DNA of 64,000 bases from DATARH01 sp963712835 (GTDB lineage Bacteria > Pseudomonadota > Alphaproteobacteria > ATCC43930 > CGMCC-115725). The translations under genes were made by a program, and so were the position numbers. The stretch is from positions 186,001-250,000 of the forward strand of contig CAVQJJ010000008.1 of NCBI GenBank assembly GCA_963712835.1, read 5' to 3'. This document shows positions 16,868 to 25,035 of the stretch, in pieces. Every line of letters begins with the position of its first letter. Within the stretch, counting starts at the first letter, position 1. The notes beneath the pieces were generated by a model, which saw only the letters and a list, made by a program, of their open reading frames with translations, made no database searches and was not told where the DNA came from.

Positions 16868-17751
16868 CCGCAATCTCGCATGATCCCATCGGCAACCTCG
16901 GCGAATGAACCGGCGTTTCGGATCGGCACCCTGACATCGATAATCGGGCAGCGCGCACTTACCGCTCCGTAAACTCGGAGCAGCTTGCCGGGGTCGATGA
17001 AAGCGTCCGCGATCGCCGCCTGATAAGGTACGATCATGCGGCGCGCCAGCATTTCCAGCCCCACCACGGGTGTGAATTGGATCCCGTGAACAACTCGGTC
17101 TCTGCGGAGGTGATACGCCGCTTTCAGCGGTCTTTCGGTCGGGCAGAACCGATCGGAATGCACCTTCCAATACGGGTAATCGAACGCCGCGCACGGGTGC
17201 CGCTCAAGCCAGGGCGGCATGCCATCGTTGAAAAGACCACTTTCGGCATCCGACAAATTCACCAGTTCTGGCCAGAGGGGTGCGATCATGGCGGTTCCCG
17301 TCGGGTCGAGCATGATCGAAGCTGAGTCGTCCGCAAGCAGCCTCAGGCCTCGCTGCATCAGCGCCGCGGCGAGCGTTGATTTTCCGGTCGCCGTTCGACC
17401 GATCAACAGCACAGCGCCTTCCGGCCCGGCGACGGCCGCGGCATTGCATGCAAAGTGACCGCGCAAAAACATCGCAGCCGCAAACGGTGTTCCCCGCAGC
17501 AATACACCAATGCCGGCCAGCGCGTCGGATGCGAAAGGCATCACCAGGATCTCATCACGGCTCACAAGCACCCGCGCTCGATCGGGAATCTCCAAGAGCA
17601 GTTGCCTCGGAGAGGCCTGCCACAAGATTCCAGACGCCGTCGACCCCTCCAGACTTTCGGGCACCTCGCCCACCGCGATACGCAGATCAGCAAGGCACGC
17701 GGGCAGCGACGCCGCTAGGCAGGCGTCGTTATCTGTTCTCGCCGATCCCAT
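16849..17751 (-). CDS. HPr kinase-like (HprK) protein, first copy
   Basis: This is a 300-residue HprK-related protein with Walker A GRTATGKST at residues 118-126 and LLADDSASI about 20 residues later. It is clearly homologous in plan to the next gene, but the two sequences have diverged far, so they probably have separate jobs rather than being a recent copy. It overlaps the cyclase-like gene upstream by 23 bases. The family can act as a peptide kinase in lasso clusters; some members have unknown roles. Confidence 0.8.
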   Translation of the reverse strand: MGSARTDNDACLAASLPACLADLRIAVGEVPESLEGSTASGILWQASPRQLLLEIPDRARVLVSRDEILVMPFASDALAGIGVLLRGTPFAAAMFLRGHFACNAAAVAGPEGAVLLIGRTATGKSTLAAALMQRGLRLLADDSASIMLDPTGTAMIAPLWPELVNLSDAESGLFNDGMPPWLERHPCAAFDYPYWKVHSDRFCPTERPLKAAYHLRRDRVVHGIQFTPVVGLEMLARRMIVPYQAAIADAFIDPGKLLRVYGAVSARCPIIDVRVPIRNAGSFAEVADGIMRDCGWPAFI

Positions 17752-19624
17752 TGACGAAGAGGCCCGCCATGAGTCCGCGCATCAGCACCGTTGTCGCCAG
17801 CGCGAAGATGTCGGCACTGTCCTCCACTCGAGCCCTTTGCCACACAGATCGCATGCGACCGATGGCAAGATAGTCCGCCGCCGGACCCTGGCCGCACTCG
17901 TCCAGCGCTTGCTCGACTTCGTCCGCGCTGGCTCGCAGCCGCGGCACCAAGTCTCCGGCTTGCCGGCCGCGGCGCCGGTTAAGCCGTACCGCGTCGGGAA
18001 GACGATCCTGCATTGACTTGCGTATCAGGCAACGGTCGAGACCGGTTGCTGGCTCGATGAAGACGCGATCGGGAACCGAAAGGCAGTAGGCCAGCACACG
18101 CGGATCGGCCGTGGGATCGACTGGCGAAAGCCCGAACGCGGCGCCAATCTCGGCATGAAAGCCTCCAGCGGGCGACCGGCCGGGCTTGATGATGGAAAGC
18201 CGCTCGGTACGGGGCGGCAGGTGCGGCCGCGCCTCGGGATCGTCGAGCCAGCGCTCGCGCAACCGGAGCCGCTCCGCAAAGTCCGGCGCAATCGCGCTGC
18301 GCGCCCAAGGCTCGGGCGAACGCCAGCGGCGCAGAGTTTTCGGCGCCAAACCGTGTGCCGCCCGCGCCGCGTGCCGACGAAGCCAGCGCTTCCCGCCAAG
18401 TTGGCGCAATTGCGCCCAAAGCGGTTGCGACAGAATGCTGCCAGGCCACGACACCCCGCCATTACCAAGTTGTCCGGTCAACAAAACCGCGCGCCCCTCG
18501 GCCGCGGCGACCCGGTACAGTCCAAGTACCCAAAAGAGGTTGCCCGCGGCGTGCTGCGGCTGCGGCGAAATCGCGAGCATCGCGCGGATCGCGCCAACCG
18601 GCGTCAGCTCAGCCGCATCAATCGGTCGAAGATCGACGTTGCCTGCCGCTTCCGCTGTCGCTGCTGCGAGAGGCAACTCGTCGCCGAACCGACTGCCGAC
18701 AAATGGCGCCGTATCGTATGCGGGCACAGCCGTGTAGGCGGTCAACCGGCGGCCGTCGTTTTTCAGTGAGCGAGCTGCAGTCGCGCAGACCGAACCCGAA
18801 TCAAGCCCGCCGCTGAGTGTCGCCGCCACTTCCCCGGCCGGCGGCAGGCTTTGTGCGACCGCACGATCAAAGACGAACCGGAATCCTTCGAAGTAATCGT
18901 CGTGGCGCGGCAGAGTCATTTCCGGCGTGGCTTCAAGCCGCCAGTATCGTTGAGCCTCGACCCGATCGGGTGTGACGATCAAATGATGCGCGGGCGGCAA
19001 GCGTCTGATCTGCGCGAGCGCGGTGCGATCGGCCGAATAGCCAGGCCAAGAAACAAGATGCTGCGCCAAGTAAAGCTCATCGAGATTTTGCCTTCCCCGC
19101 AGCAAGGAAACCAACTGCCGCAATGACGACGAAAATGCGAGCATGCCGTCATCAATGGCGTAGTAGATGGACGTGTTACCGTGATGGTCGCGCGAAAGCA
19201 CAAGCGTTCGTGCCTCGGCGTCCCACGCCGCGTAGCTCCAATCGCCGATCATACGCGCGGCGCAACCGACGCCCCAGCGCTGGTATGCCTGAACGATCAA
19301 GGCGGCGTCATCGCTTGAATTTTGTCCCAGCTCGACAGCAAGCTCAGTACGATTTCGCAAATGCCCGACTGCCACAATGCGGCGACCGCGGCTGAGTTTG
19401 CCGTTAGAACTGAGCCCCGGAGCAGCCGCACGTTGCGTGGGGCTTACCTTGCCGAGTACAGCGAAGTTGTCGGTAAGGTACGGCGACACAACAGCCGCCC
19501 GCGCACGCCGCGCCAGAGCTCGCCAAGCTCCTTCCGGATAGGCATCTTGGCGACGCCGCACGACACCCAGAAGACCGGTCACATCGGGCGTCCAGTCGTC
19601 ATCGGAGCGCCATGGACCAGTCAT
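17729..19624 (-). CDS. Asparagine synthetase-like protein, lasso cyclase (C) type
   Basis: This is a 631-residue protein with an N-terminal glutaminase-like (Ntn) domain and a C-terminal ATP pyrophosphatase domain. The PP-loop SGGLDS is at residues 271-276. The N-terminus starts M-T-G and lacks the catalytic Cys2 of true glutamine-dependent asparagine synthetases, as expected of an enzyme that activates a side-chain carboxylate for macrolactam closure instead of making asparagine. The start at 19624 lies 10 bases after the precursor stop. Partners in the operon (PqqD-like, HprK-like) make lasso-type cyclisation the best reading. Confidence 0.85.
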   Translation of the reverse strand: MTGPWRSDDDWTPDVTGLLGVVRRRQDAYPEGAWRALARRARAAVVSPYLTDNFAVLGKVSPTQRAAAPGLSSNGKLSRGRRIVAVGHLRNRTELAVELGQNSSDDAALIVQAYQRWGVGCAARMIGDWSYAAWDAEARTLVLSRDHHGNTSIYYAIDDGMLAFSSSLRQLVSLLRGRQNLDELYLAQHLVSWPGYSADRTALAQIRRLPPAHHLIVTPDRVEAQRYWRLEATPEMTLPRHDDYFEGFRFVFDRAVAQSLPPAGEVAATLSGGLDSGSVCATAARSLKNDGRRLTAYTAVPAYDTAPFVGSRFGDELPLAAATAEAAGNVDLRPIDAAELTPVGAIRAMLAISPQPQHAAGNLFWVLGLYRVAAAEGRAVLLTGQLGNGGVSWPGSILSQPLWAQLRQLGGKRWLRRHAARAAHGLAPKTLRRWRSPEPWARSAIAPDFAERLRLRERWLDDPEARPHLPPRTERLSIIKPGRSPAGGFHAEIGAAFGLSPVDPTADPRVLAYCLSVPDRVFIEPATGLDRCLIRKSMQDRLPDAVRLNRRRGRQAGDLVPRLRASADEVEQALDECGQGPAADYLAIGRMRSVWQRARVEDSADIFALATTVLMRGLMAGLFVNGIGENR

Positions 19625-19634
19625 TCAGCCGTAC

Positions 19635-19808
19635 TCAACCCCCTGTGCTGCCGCTCATTCCGTCGAGAAACGACCCACTGGAAGCGAGGACGATCTCTTT
19701 AACCGGCATTTTGGTTATGCTCGGCCGACGCCAAATCCGCTTTTGGACATCATGCTGCGGGGCAACGTCTTGTCGCTCGCGCGCGTCCTTATCTGCGTCG
19801 AATTCCAC
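19635..19808 (-). CDS. Putative lasso-type RiPP precursor peptide (57 aa, GTG start)
   Basis: This short gene, missed by length and start-codon limits, encodes a charged leader followed by a small glycine/serine-rich end. The leader has WRRPSITKMPV, which fits the aromatic-x-x-P-x-(L/I)-x-x-(L/M)-x-V pattern of paeninodin-like leaders bound by PqqD-like proteins. The likely core is ASSGSFLDGMSGSTGG, where Ala1 could close onto Asp8 as an eight-residue ring with a Gly/Ser tail; a Ser1-Asp7 ring is also possible. The Thr usually found near the leader end is not obvious. GTG at 19808 has GGAAAGG 7 bases upstream, and the next in-frame codons upstream meet a stop. It is the first gene of the operon. 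Confidence 0.72.
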   Translation of the reverse strand: MEFDADKDARERQDVAPQHDVQKRIWRRPSITKMPVKEIVLASSGSFLDGMSGSTGG

Positions 19809-19831
19809 CAGGGTACCTTTCCGGTTCGTCT

Positions 19832-19860
19832 AACGTAAGGATTGCCTCCACGATGGTCAA
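19832..19860 (-). promoter_or_regulatory. Candidate sigma-70 promoter of the RiPP operon
   Basis: On the minus strand TTGACC (19860-19855) and TACGTT (19837-19832) are separated by exactly 17 bases. A start of transcription near 19825 would leave a short leader before the GTG at 19808. Confidence 0.45.
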
Positions 19861-20240
19861 GCAAACCGTTATGGTCGGCAGGGGTCAGATCTTACAACTC
19901 GATCGCCGTCTGTATCGCGCCGATGGCTATTATCAGATCCTCTCGCCGACCGCGCCGCGTCAGACCGCACTAGCAAAGGATGTCTCGGTCGAGTCCTGCA
20001 GTAATATTTTGTCGGTTGCCCCGGATCAACGGCGCGCATCCGGAAGACTTAGGACGAGGTCTCCAATGGGGGCGATACCGTTGAAGAAGTACCGGGTTGG
20101 CGCCCGGCGCCCGTGCTGATTCAATCTACTCTAGGGGATCGAGGGTGGATCGGATTGTAGCGGAACGCCAGGTGTACCCCCAGTGCGGGAGAGGATGCCG
20201 AACACCGCTTGGCGGCGCGGGGCGGGTGAGGGTCCGAGTA
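19861..20240. other. Gap between RiPP operon and SDR gene
   Basis: About 380 bases without a well-supported gene. A plus-strand open frame from 19853 to 20119 (88 codons) has no clear ribosome site and no recognisable family; it would diverge from the RiPP operon. The last 100 bases contain short GC-rich hairpins near the SDR stop. Confidence 0.4.
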
Positions 20241-21101
20241 CTATGCCGGCAGGTCCTGGTGCGGATGGAAGACGAACCCGGCAGGCCGGCCGGCGAGCCA
20301 GGCCGCCTCGCGGGGCGGCAGCGCCGGGTTCCATAGATTGGCGTCGAAGCGCCAGCCATTGACCTGGTCGGCGTCGCCGGAGGCGACGAAATTCATCGGG
20401 CCCACCATCTCCTCGGGCTCCACCAGGCGCGCCATCTTGCCCGCCTCGCTCAGCGCGCGCGCTTCCACCGCCATGCCCGGTGTGTTGGCGCCGGCTCCGG
20501 GATTGACGATGTTGACCGTCATCCCCGTCCCTTCCGCGTCCTTCGCCCATACTTCCGTCGCCATTTCGAGCGCCGCTTTTGACGCGCCATAGGGGTGGGT
20601 GCCGGTGCGGTTCATCGTGTCGAGCTTGGTGGTGACATTGACGATGCGGCCCCAGCCCGCCGCGATCATCGCCGGCGCGACCCGCCGCGCCAGCCGGTCG
20701 GCGGCGAGGTAGTTGGTGGTGATGACGTTCTCGATAATCTCTTCATCGACCTGCCAAAAGCGCTGGATACTATCGCGGCGAAACCGCGCCGGATCGATAT
20801 AGGTGAAGGTCAAGCCGGCGCTGTTGACGAGGATATCGACCTTGCCAAAACGCTCGCGCGTCGCGGCGACGACGCGGTCGCATTCCTCGGCATGACGCAG
20901 GTCGGCGGCGAGCGGGTGGAAGCGTCGGCTCAACTGGAGCTTCTCAGCCTCGGCCTGCATTTCGGCGACATCGCTTTCGATATGGCCGACAGCGACCACG
21001 GGATGCCCTTCGCGCGCCAACCCGAGCGCCATCGCTTTGCCAAGTCCGCGCAATCCGCCCGTCACCAGCGCAACCCGGTTCTGACGATCGTTCTCGGGCA
21101 T
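20241..21101 (-). CDS. SDR family oxidoreductase
   Basis: This 286-residue short-chain dehydrogenase has the nucleotide-binding TGGLRGLG near residue 14, NSAG at 93-96 and the catalytic pair Tyr171 and Lys175 in YGASK. The usual catalytic Ser, thirteen residues before the Tyr, is Thr158 here, a tolerated change. The C-terminal tail after residue 255 is longer than in minimal SDRs and contains a WNP motif. The substrate is unknown. A palindromic repeat separates it from the LLM gene upstream. Confidence 0.88.
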   Translation of the reverse strand: MPENDRQNRVALVTGGLRGLGKAMALGLAREGHPVVAVGHIESDVAEMQAEAEKLQLSRRFHPLAADLRHAEECDRVVAATRERFGKVDILVNSAGLTFTYIDPARFRRDSIQRFWQVDEEIIENVITTNYLAADRLARRVAPAMIAAGWGRIVNVTTKLDTMNRTGTHPYGASKAALEMATEVWAKDAEGTGMTVNIVNPGAGANTPGMAVEARALSEAGKMARLVEPEEMVGPMNFVASGDADQVNGWRFDANLWNPALPPREAAWLAGRPAGFVFHPHQDLPA

Positions 21102-21122
21102 GGGTTCCTCCCCTTCTCCAGC

Positions 21123-21229
21123 GTCATTCCGGGGTGCAAGCGAGTGCCCGCGAACCCGAACCCATGAATACCGTCACCGCTCCACAAGGCAAGACCCGTG
21201 TCCCTGGCTCCCGCTTTCGCGGGAATGAC
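21123..21229. repeat. Dispersed palindromic element (GTCATTCC type)
   Basis: The outer arms GTCATTCC and GGGAATGAC are nearly inverted. The interior CCGCTTTCGCGG hairpin is shared with the element at 44907-44984. Confidence 0.6.
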
Positions 21230-21238
21230 GATTGGAGC

Positions 21239-22262
21239 TTAAACCTGCGCGAGGCCCATTGGGTTGCCGGAGAAGGCCGGCATGATTTCCTCAGCGAACG
21301 TGCGCAAATGGGCGACCGAGGCCCCTGGCGCGGCGAACAGCACATTCTCGACGCCGCCGGCTTCGAGCCGCTTCAGTTGCGCGACGATCTCTTCCGGCAT
21401 GCCGAGAAGCGGCGCGTCGTCGATTTGGAACGCGTCGGCATCCTCCTTGATGTTGTGGTAGCGCTCGGCGCCCGGACCGCGCGCGAGATCGCCGATGTTC
21501 TTCAGCACCTCGCGGCGGGTTCGGATTGCCTGCCGTCGTTCCGATTCCCTGCGGATGATCTGCAAGCCGCGGGTGACACCGACCATCGCGGGATCGTAAG
21601 CGCGGCCGATCGTCTCGCACTCCTCGCGGAACACTTTGACCCGCTCGATGATCAAATCGATCGGAGCGATCTGGTCGAGCAGCAGATTGTAACCCTCGCG
21701 CGCGGCGCGGCGGATCGAGTTCGGCGCTGCCGGCGCCGAGCCAGAACGGCGGGTGCGGGCGCTGGATCGGGATTGGTTCGACGACGATGTTTTCGTAGCT
21801 GTACCATTCACCCGAATAGGAGAACCGCTTTCCGTCAGAATTCCATGCCCGGCGGATCACCTCCATCGCTTCGTCGAAACGTTCAGTCGCCTCGTCCTGT
21901 CGGATGCAAAAACCGGAGAATTCGTAGGGCCGGTAGCCCTTGCCGACGCCAAAATCGAGCCTGCCGTTCGACAGTAGATCGAGCGTCGCCGCCTGTTCGG
22001 CGATCAGCACCGGGTTGTGCCATGGCAGGACCACGACCGCAGTGCCCAGGCGAATGCGGTAGGTGCGCGCCGCGAGATAGCTCAACAGGTTGAGCGATGC
22101 GGATACCTGGCCAAAGCCGGTGAAGTGATGCTCGACCAGAAACACGCTCGTAAAGCCGAGCCGTTCGGCCTCGACGACGTAGTTGATGAAGTCGTGATAG
22201 CCCTCGCTGTCGCCCGCCGGACCGCCACGCGCTCTTGCCCCGCCGAAAAGCCCAAATTTCAT
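21239..22262 (-). pseudogene. LLM class flavin-dependent oxidoreductase, one apparent frameshift
   Basis: The first two thirds (from ATG 22262, with GGGG upstream) read as a normal luciferase-like enzyme: FLVEHHFTGFG, LDFGVGKGYRPYEFSGF and HPPFWLGAGS. At 21722-21731 one extra base shifts the frame. Removing it joins GAGS to PNSIRRAAREGYNLLLDQ, the expected family sequence, and the rest runs to 21239. Total length would be about 340 residues. The single insertion sits in a GCCGGC-type repeat, so it could be a base error or real inactivation. As written the protein would end in unrelated sequence. Confidence 0.75.
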
Positions 22263-22638
22263 CGCTGTACCCCACAAAACTTCGGATGCGCATCATAGAA
22301 GAGGACCAACATACGGTCGAGGCGGGAGGCGGTCGCCGCCTCCTCAAGTGCTAGCGGGCGCCGGCGTCCGGTGACCCGGGGCCGGAATCTTCGTTTTTTT
22401 CCGGCGATGTACGTCATGATCGCGGCGGATTCGAAGATCGAGATTGGCGCGCCGTCGTCCTTGGGCACGTGGTCGACCGGCACCGACATCCGATGGTTGG
22501 GGTTCATCCTTCAAGAATCGGGCGCGGACTGGTCGACGCGCTTAATATGCCGGGACGATTTTGTAATCGAGGCCGCATTCCTCGATCAGGATGGCCGCCT
22601 CTTGCCGTTGGGGGTCGGCAGTAGTCCAGGTCGAGCAT
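22259..22638 (-). pseudogene. Glutathione S-transferase N-terminal domain, decayed
   Basis: Pieces of a GST thioredoxin-like domain appear in different frames of the same strand: a start like MLDLDY, then AAILIEECGLDYKIVP, then NPNHRMSVPVDH and the glutathione-site ISIFESAAIMTYIA. At least two shifts and a stop (near 22550) separate them. The C-terminal helical domain is missing, replaced by a run of basic residues that reads into the LLM start. This is more damage than one base error would explain, so it is probably a true relic. Confidence 0.65.
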
Positions 22639-22835
22639 CGCATATCCTGGTTGCTGGGGGCGATGGCCGCGGCCGCCGTGCGGCACCGGGCCTGATGGCA
22701 GGGCGACAGTGAAGCAAATTGCGCTATTGCGGAAACGTTCAAGGCTGCATTGCAGCGGATGCGCGGGTTGTCGGCAGCGTCTGCGCTCAAGCTTGCGTAT
22801 AATAATCAAGTGCAGGAATCGACCTCGGGGCGAGT

Positions 22836-24206
22836 ATGGACGGGGCGATGCTCAATGACGGGCTTGACCTGACGACGCGCGACGCCGGCAGCAACGCTGC
22901 TCTGCCGCCCTTTCCCCGGTCGTCACGGGCCCACAAGCCGTTGAAAGTCGGCGTTCTCGTCGATTTGGCCTTGACCCCGGATGCCGGCGGCCATGTCAAA
23001 TGCTGGGAGCGGATCGCCGAGGCTGCGGCCGAATTTCCGGACCAGCTCGACCTGACCGTGCATTTCAACAGCGCGGAACGGTCCAGCGCTTTTCGGCGCA
23101 TCGAGCTTTCGCCTTCGGTACGGTATGTGCTGATGCCGACGGTCTTCAGCACCAAACGCCTGGTGCGCCAGGTGCCCGACCACACCGATCTCGGGCTGTG
23201 GCATCCTGCTCTCGCCGGCGTGTTGTCGGATTACGACGTGATCCACACGACCGACGCGTTCTTCTGCTACGCGCGAACCGCGACGCGGTTCGCGCGCAAG
23301 AGTGGCGTTCCGGTGGTGAGTTCGATCCATACCAACACGCCGGAATATGCGCGGATCACGGTCGATAACCTGCTCGGGCGAACGCTCGGCGACGGCGTTC
23401 TCTATCGGCTGGCCAGCCGGCGTCTGGGCTTGCCGGTTCTGGTCAGCCGGCTGCTCGAACGACGGCTCTATCGCCATCTCGACCGGGTGACGCTGGCGAT
23501 GGCGAGCTATGGCGACGACAAGTCGGGTGACTGGCATTGCGGCGTGTCGCTCCGGCGTGGTTTGGATCACGCGCTGTTCAGCCCCCGACATCGTGACCGG
23601 ATTTGGCTGGAAGCTCGGTTCGGCGTACCGGCGGATCATTTCATGGTCATGTATGCCGGAAAGCTTAACAGCGGGAAGAACGTGCCGCTGCTCGGCCCGG
23701 CCATCAAGCTGGCGCGGCAGATCAGCGCTCGTGCCGGCAGCATGCCCATCCATCTGTTCTGCGCCGGTAAGGGCGACCAGCGCGATGCCCTGGCGAGCGG
23801 GCTCGGCGAGGCCGTGACATTGCCCGGTGTGCTGCCGCAGGAAGAGTTGGCGCGGGCCTATGCATCAGCCGATCTGTTCGTATTTCCGTCGATGATCGAC
23901 GAATCCGGCAATGCCGCGGTCGAGGCGTTGGCCTCGGGATTGCCGGCTCTGCTCGCCGCTGGAAGCGGGGTCGCCGCACGAATGGCAGGCTGCGCGGCGG
24001 TTCGCGTTCTACCGGGCGACCGGCCGCAATCTTGGGCCGAGACGATCGCTGATCTGGCAGCCGAGCCGGGGCGCTGCGGCGAGCTCGGCGTCATGGCTCG
24101 CGCCTTTATCGAGGCGGAAGTGCCGAGCTGGAGCCAGGTCGTCGAAGAAGACCTGTTGCCGGTATGGCGGCAGGCCGCGGCGGCACGATGGAAGAACCCA
24201 GGCTAA
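22836..24206 (+). CDS. Glycosyltransferase, family 4 type
   Basis: This 456-residue GT-B enzyme has an N-terminal donor-less half beginning KVGVLVDLALTPDAGGHVKCWE and a C-terminal nucleotide-sugar half with MYAGKLNSGKNVPLL and the E-x7-E region FPSMIDESGNAAVEAL near residue 355. Such enzymes build surface glycans or glycolipids. The following gene, a PIG-L-type deacetylase starting 19 bases before this stop, suggests a joint role in making and deacetylating an N-acetylhexosamine-containing molecule, as in mycothiol- or GlcNAc-PI-like pathways. An alternative start at 22851 is possible. Confidence 0.85.
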   Translation: MDGAMLNDGLDLTTRDAGSNAALPPFPRSSRAHKPLKVGVLVDLALTPDAGGHVKCWERIAEAAAEFPDQLDLTVHFNSAERSSAFRRIELSPSVRYVLMPTVFSTKRLVRQVPDHTDLGLWHPALAGVLSDYDVIHTTDAFFCYARTATRFARKSGVPVVSSIHTNTPEYARITVDNLLGRTLGDGVLYRLASRRLGLPVLVSRLLERRLYRHLDRVTLAMASYGDDKSGDWHCGVSLRRGLDHALFSPRHRDRIWLEARFGVPADHFMVMYAGKLNSGKNVPLLGPAIKLARQISARAGSMPIHLFCAGKGDQRDALASGLGEAVTLPGVLPQEELARAYASADLFVFPSMIDESGNAAVEALASGLPALLAAGSGVAARMAGCAAVRVLPGDRPQSWAETIADLAAEPGRCGELGVMARAFIEAEVPSWSQVVEEDLLPVWRQAAAARWKNPG

Positions 24207-25007
24207 AGCCGCATTGCTCCCGCCGGATCCTGATCCTGGCGCCGCATCCCGACGACGAGATTGTCGCCTGCGGCATCGCTGCCCGGCGGGCTCGCGCGGG
24301 AGGCGCGGAAGTCTTCGTGCTGTTTCTGACGAGCGGAGTACCGCCGCGCGAGACGCTGTGGCCCTGGCAACGCGGCAAATACAATCGGCGCGCGGAGCGC
24401 CGCCGCGAGGAGGCGTCGGCGGCAACGATGCTGCTCGGGGTGCAGCCGGTGGGGTTTCTCGACATCCCCTCGCGCCGCCTGATCCCGCACCTCCACGCGG
24501 CCGCGGCGGCGGTGGATCGGGCGCTCCGCGAGACTTCGCGCCGGCGAGCTCTGGGTCACCGCCTTCGAAGGCGCGCATCAGGATCACGATGCCGCGAATG
24601 CGTTGGCCGCCGGTTTTCACGGCCGGCTGCCGGTCTGGGAATTCGCCGCCTACAATTTTGCCGATCGGAAGGTGCGCTCGAACCGGTTTTTTGACGCACG
24701 CGGCGGGGTCGTCGAATTGCGGCTTAGCCGCGAGGAGGCGATGTTGAAGCGTCGCGCGCTCGCGGTCTACGCGTCCGAACGCGGCAACGTCCGGCATATC
24801 CGGGTAGAGCAAGAGGCCTGGCGACCACTGCCGGATTACGATTACGCTTTGCCGCCGCATCCGGGCACGCTGTTTCGCGAGCGCTTTCATTGGGTTCCGT
24901 TGCGCCATCCGCGGATCGACTTCGCGTCCTCCGCCGAAATCTATGCGGCACTCGCCGCGTGGAACGCGACGGCAAGACTTGACATGGCTACCGCCGCCGA
25001 CGGGTGA
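24188..25007 (+). pseudogene. PIG-L family deacetylase, one apparent frameshift
   Basis: The protein starts at 24188 and shows the zinc-binding APHPDDE motif near residue 20. At 24539-24543 one extra C disturbs the frame. Removing it restores GELWVTAFEGAHQDHDAAN, which carries the second metal motif H-x-D-H, and the gene then continues to 25007 for about 272 residues. PIG-L enzymes remove acetyl from N-acetylglucosamine conjugates. The neighbour upstream is a glycosyltransferase with overlapping end, so both probably worked together. Base error and true loss cannot be told apart here. Confidence 0.75.
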
Positions 25008-25035
25008 TGGCCGCACACTTGCGTAAGGGTGACAC

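Noticed and set aside
19853..20119. 88-codon plus-strand open frame beside the RiPP operon, as a second precursor
   Set aside because: No leader motif, no suitable core, weak ribosome site, and opposite strand to the operon.
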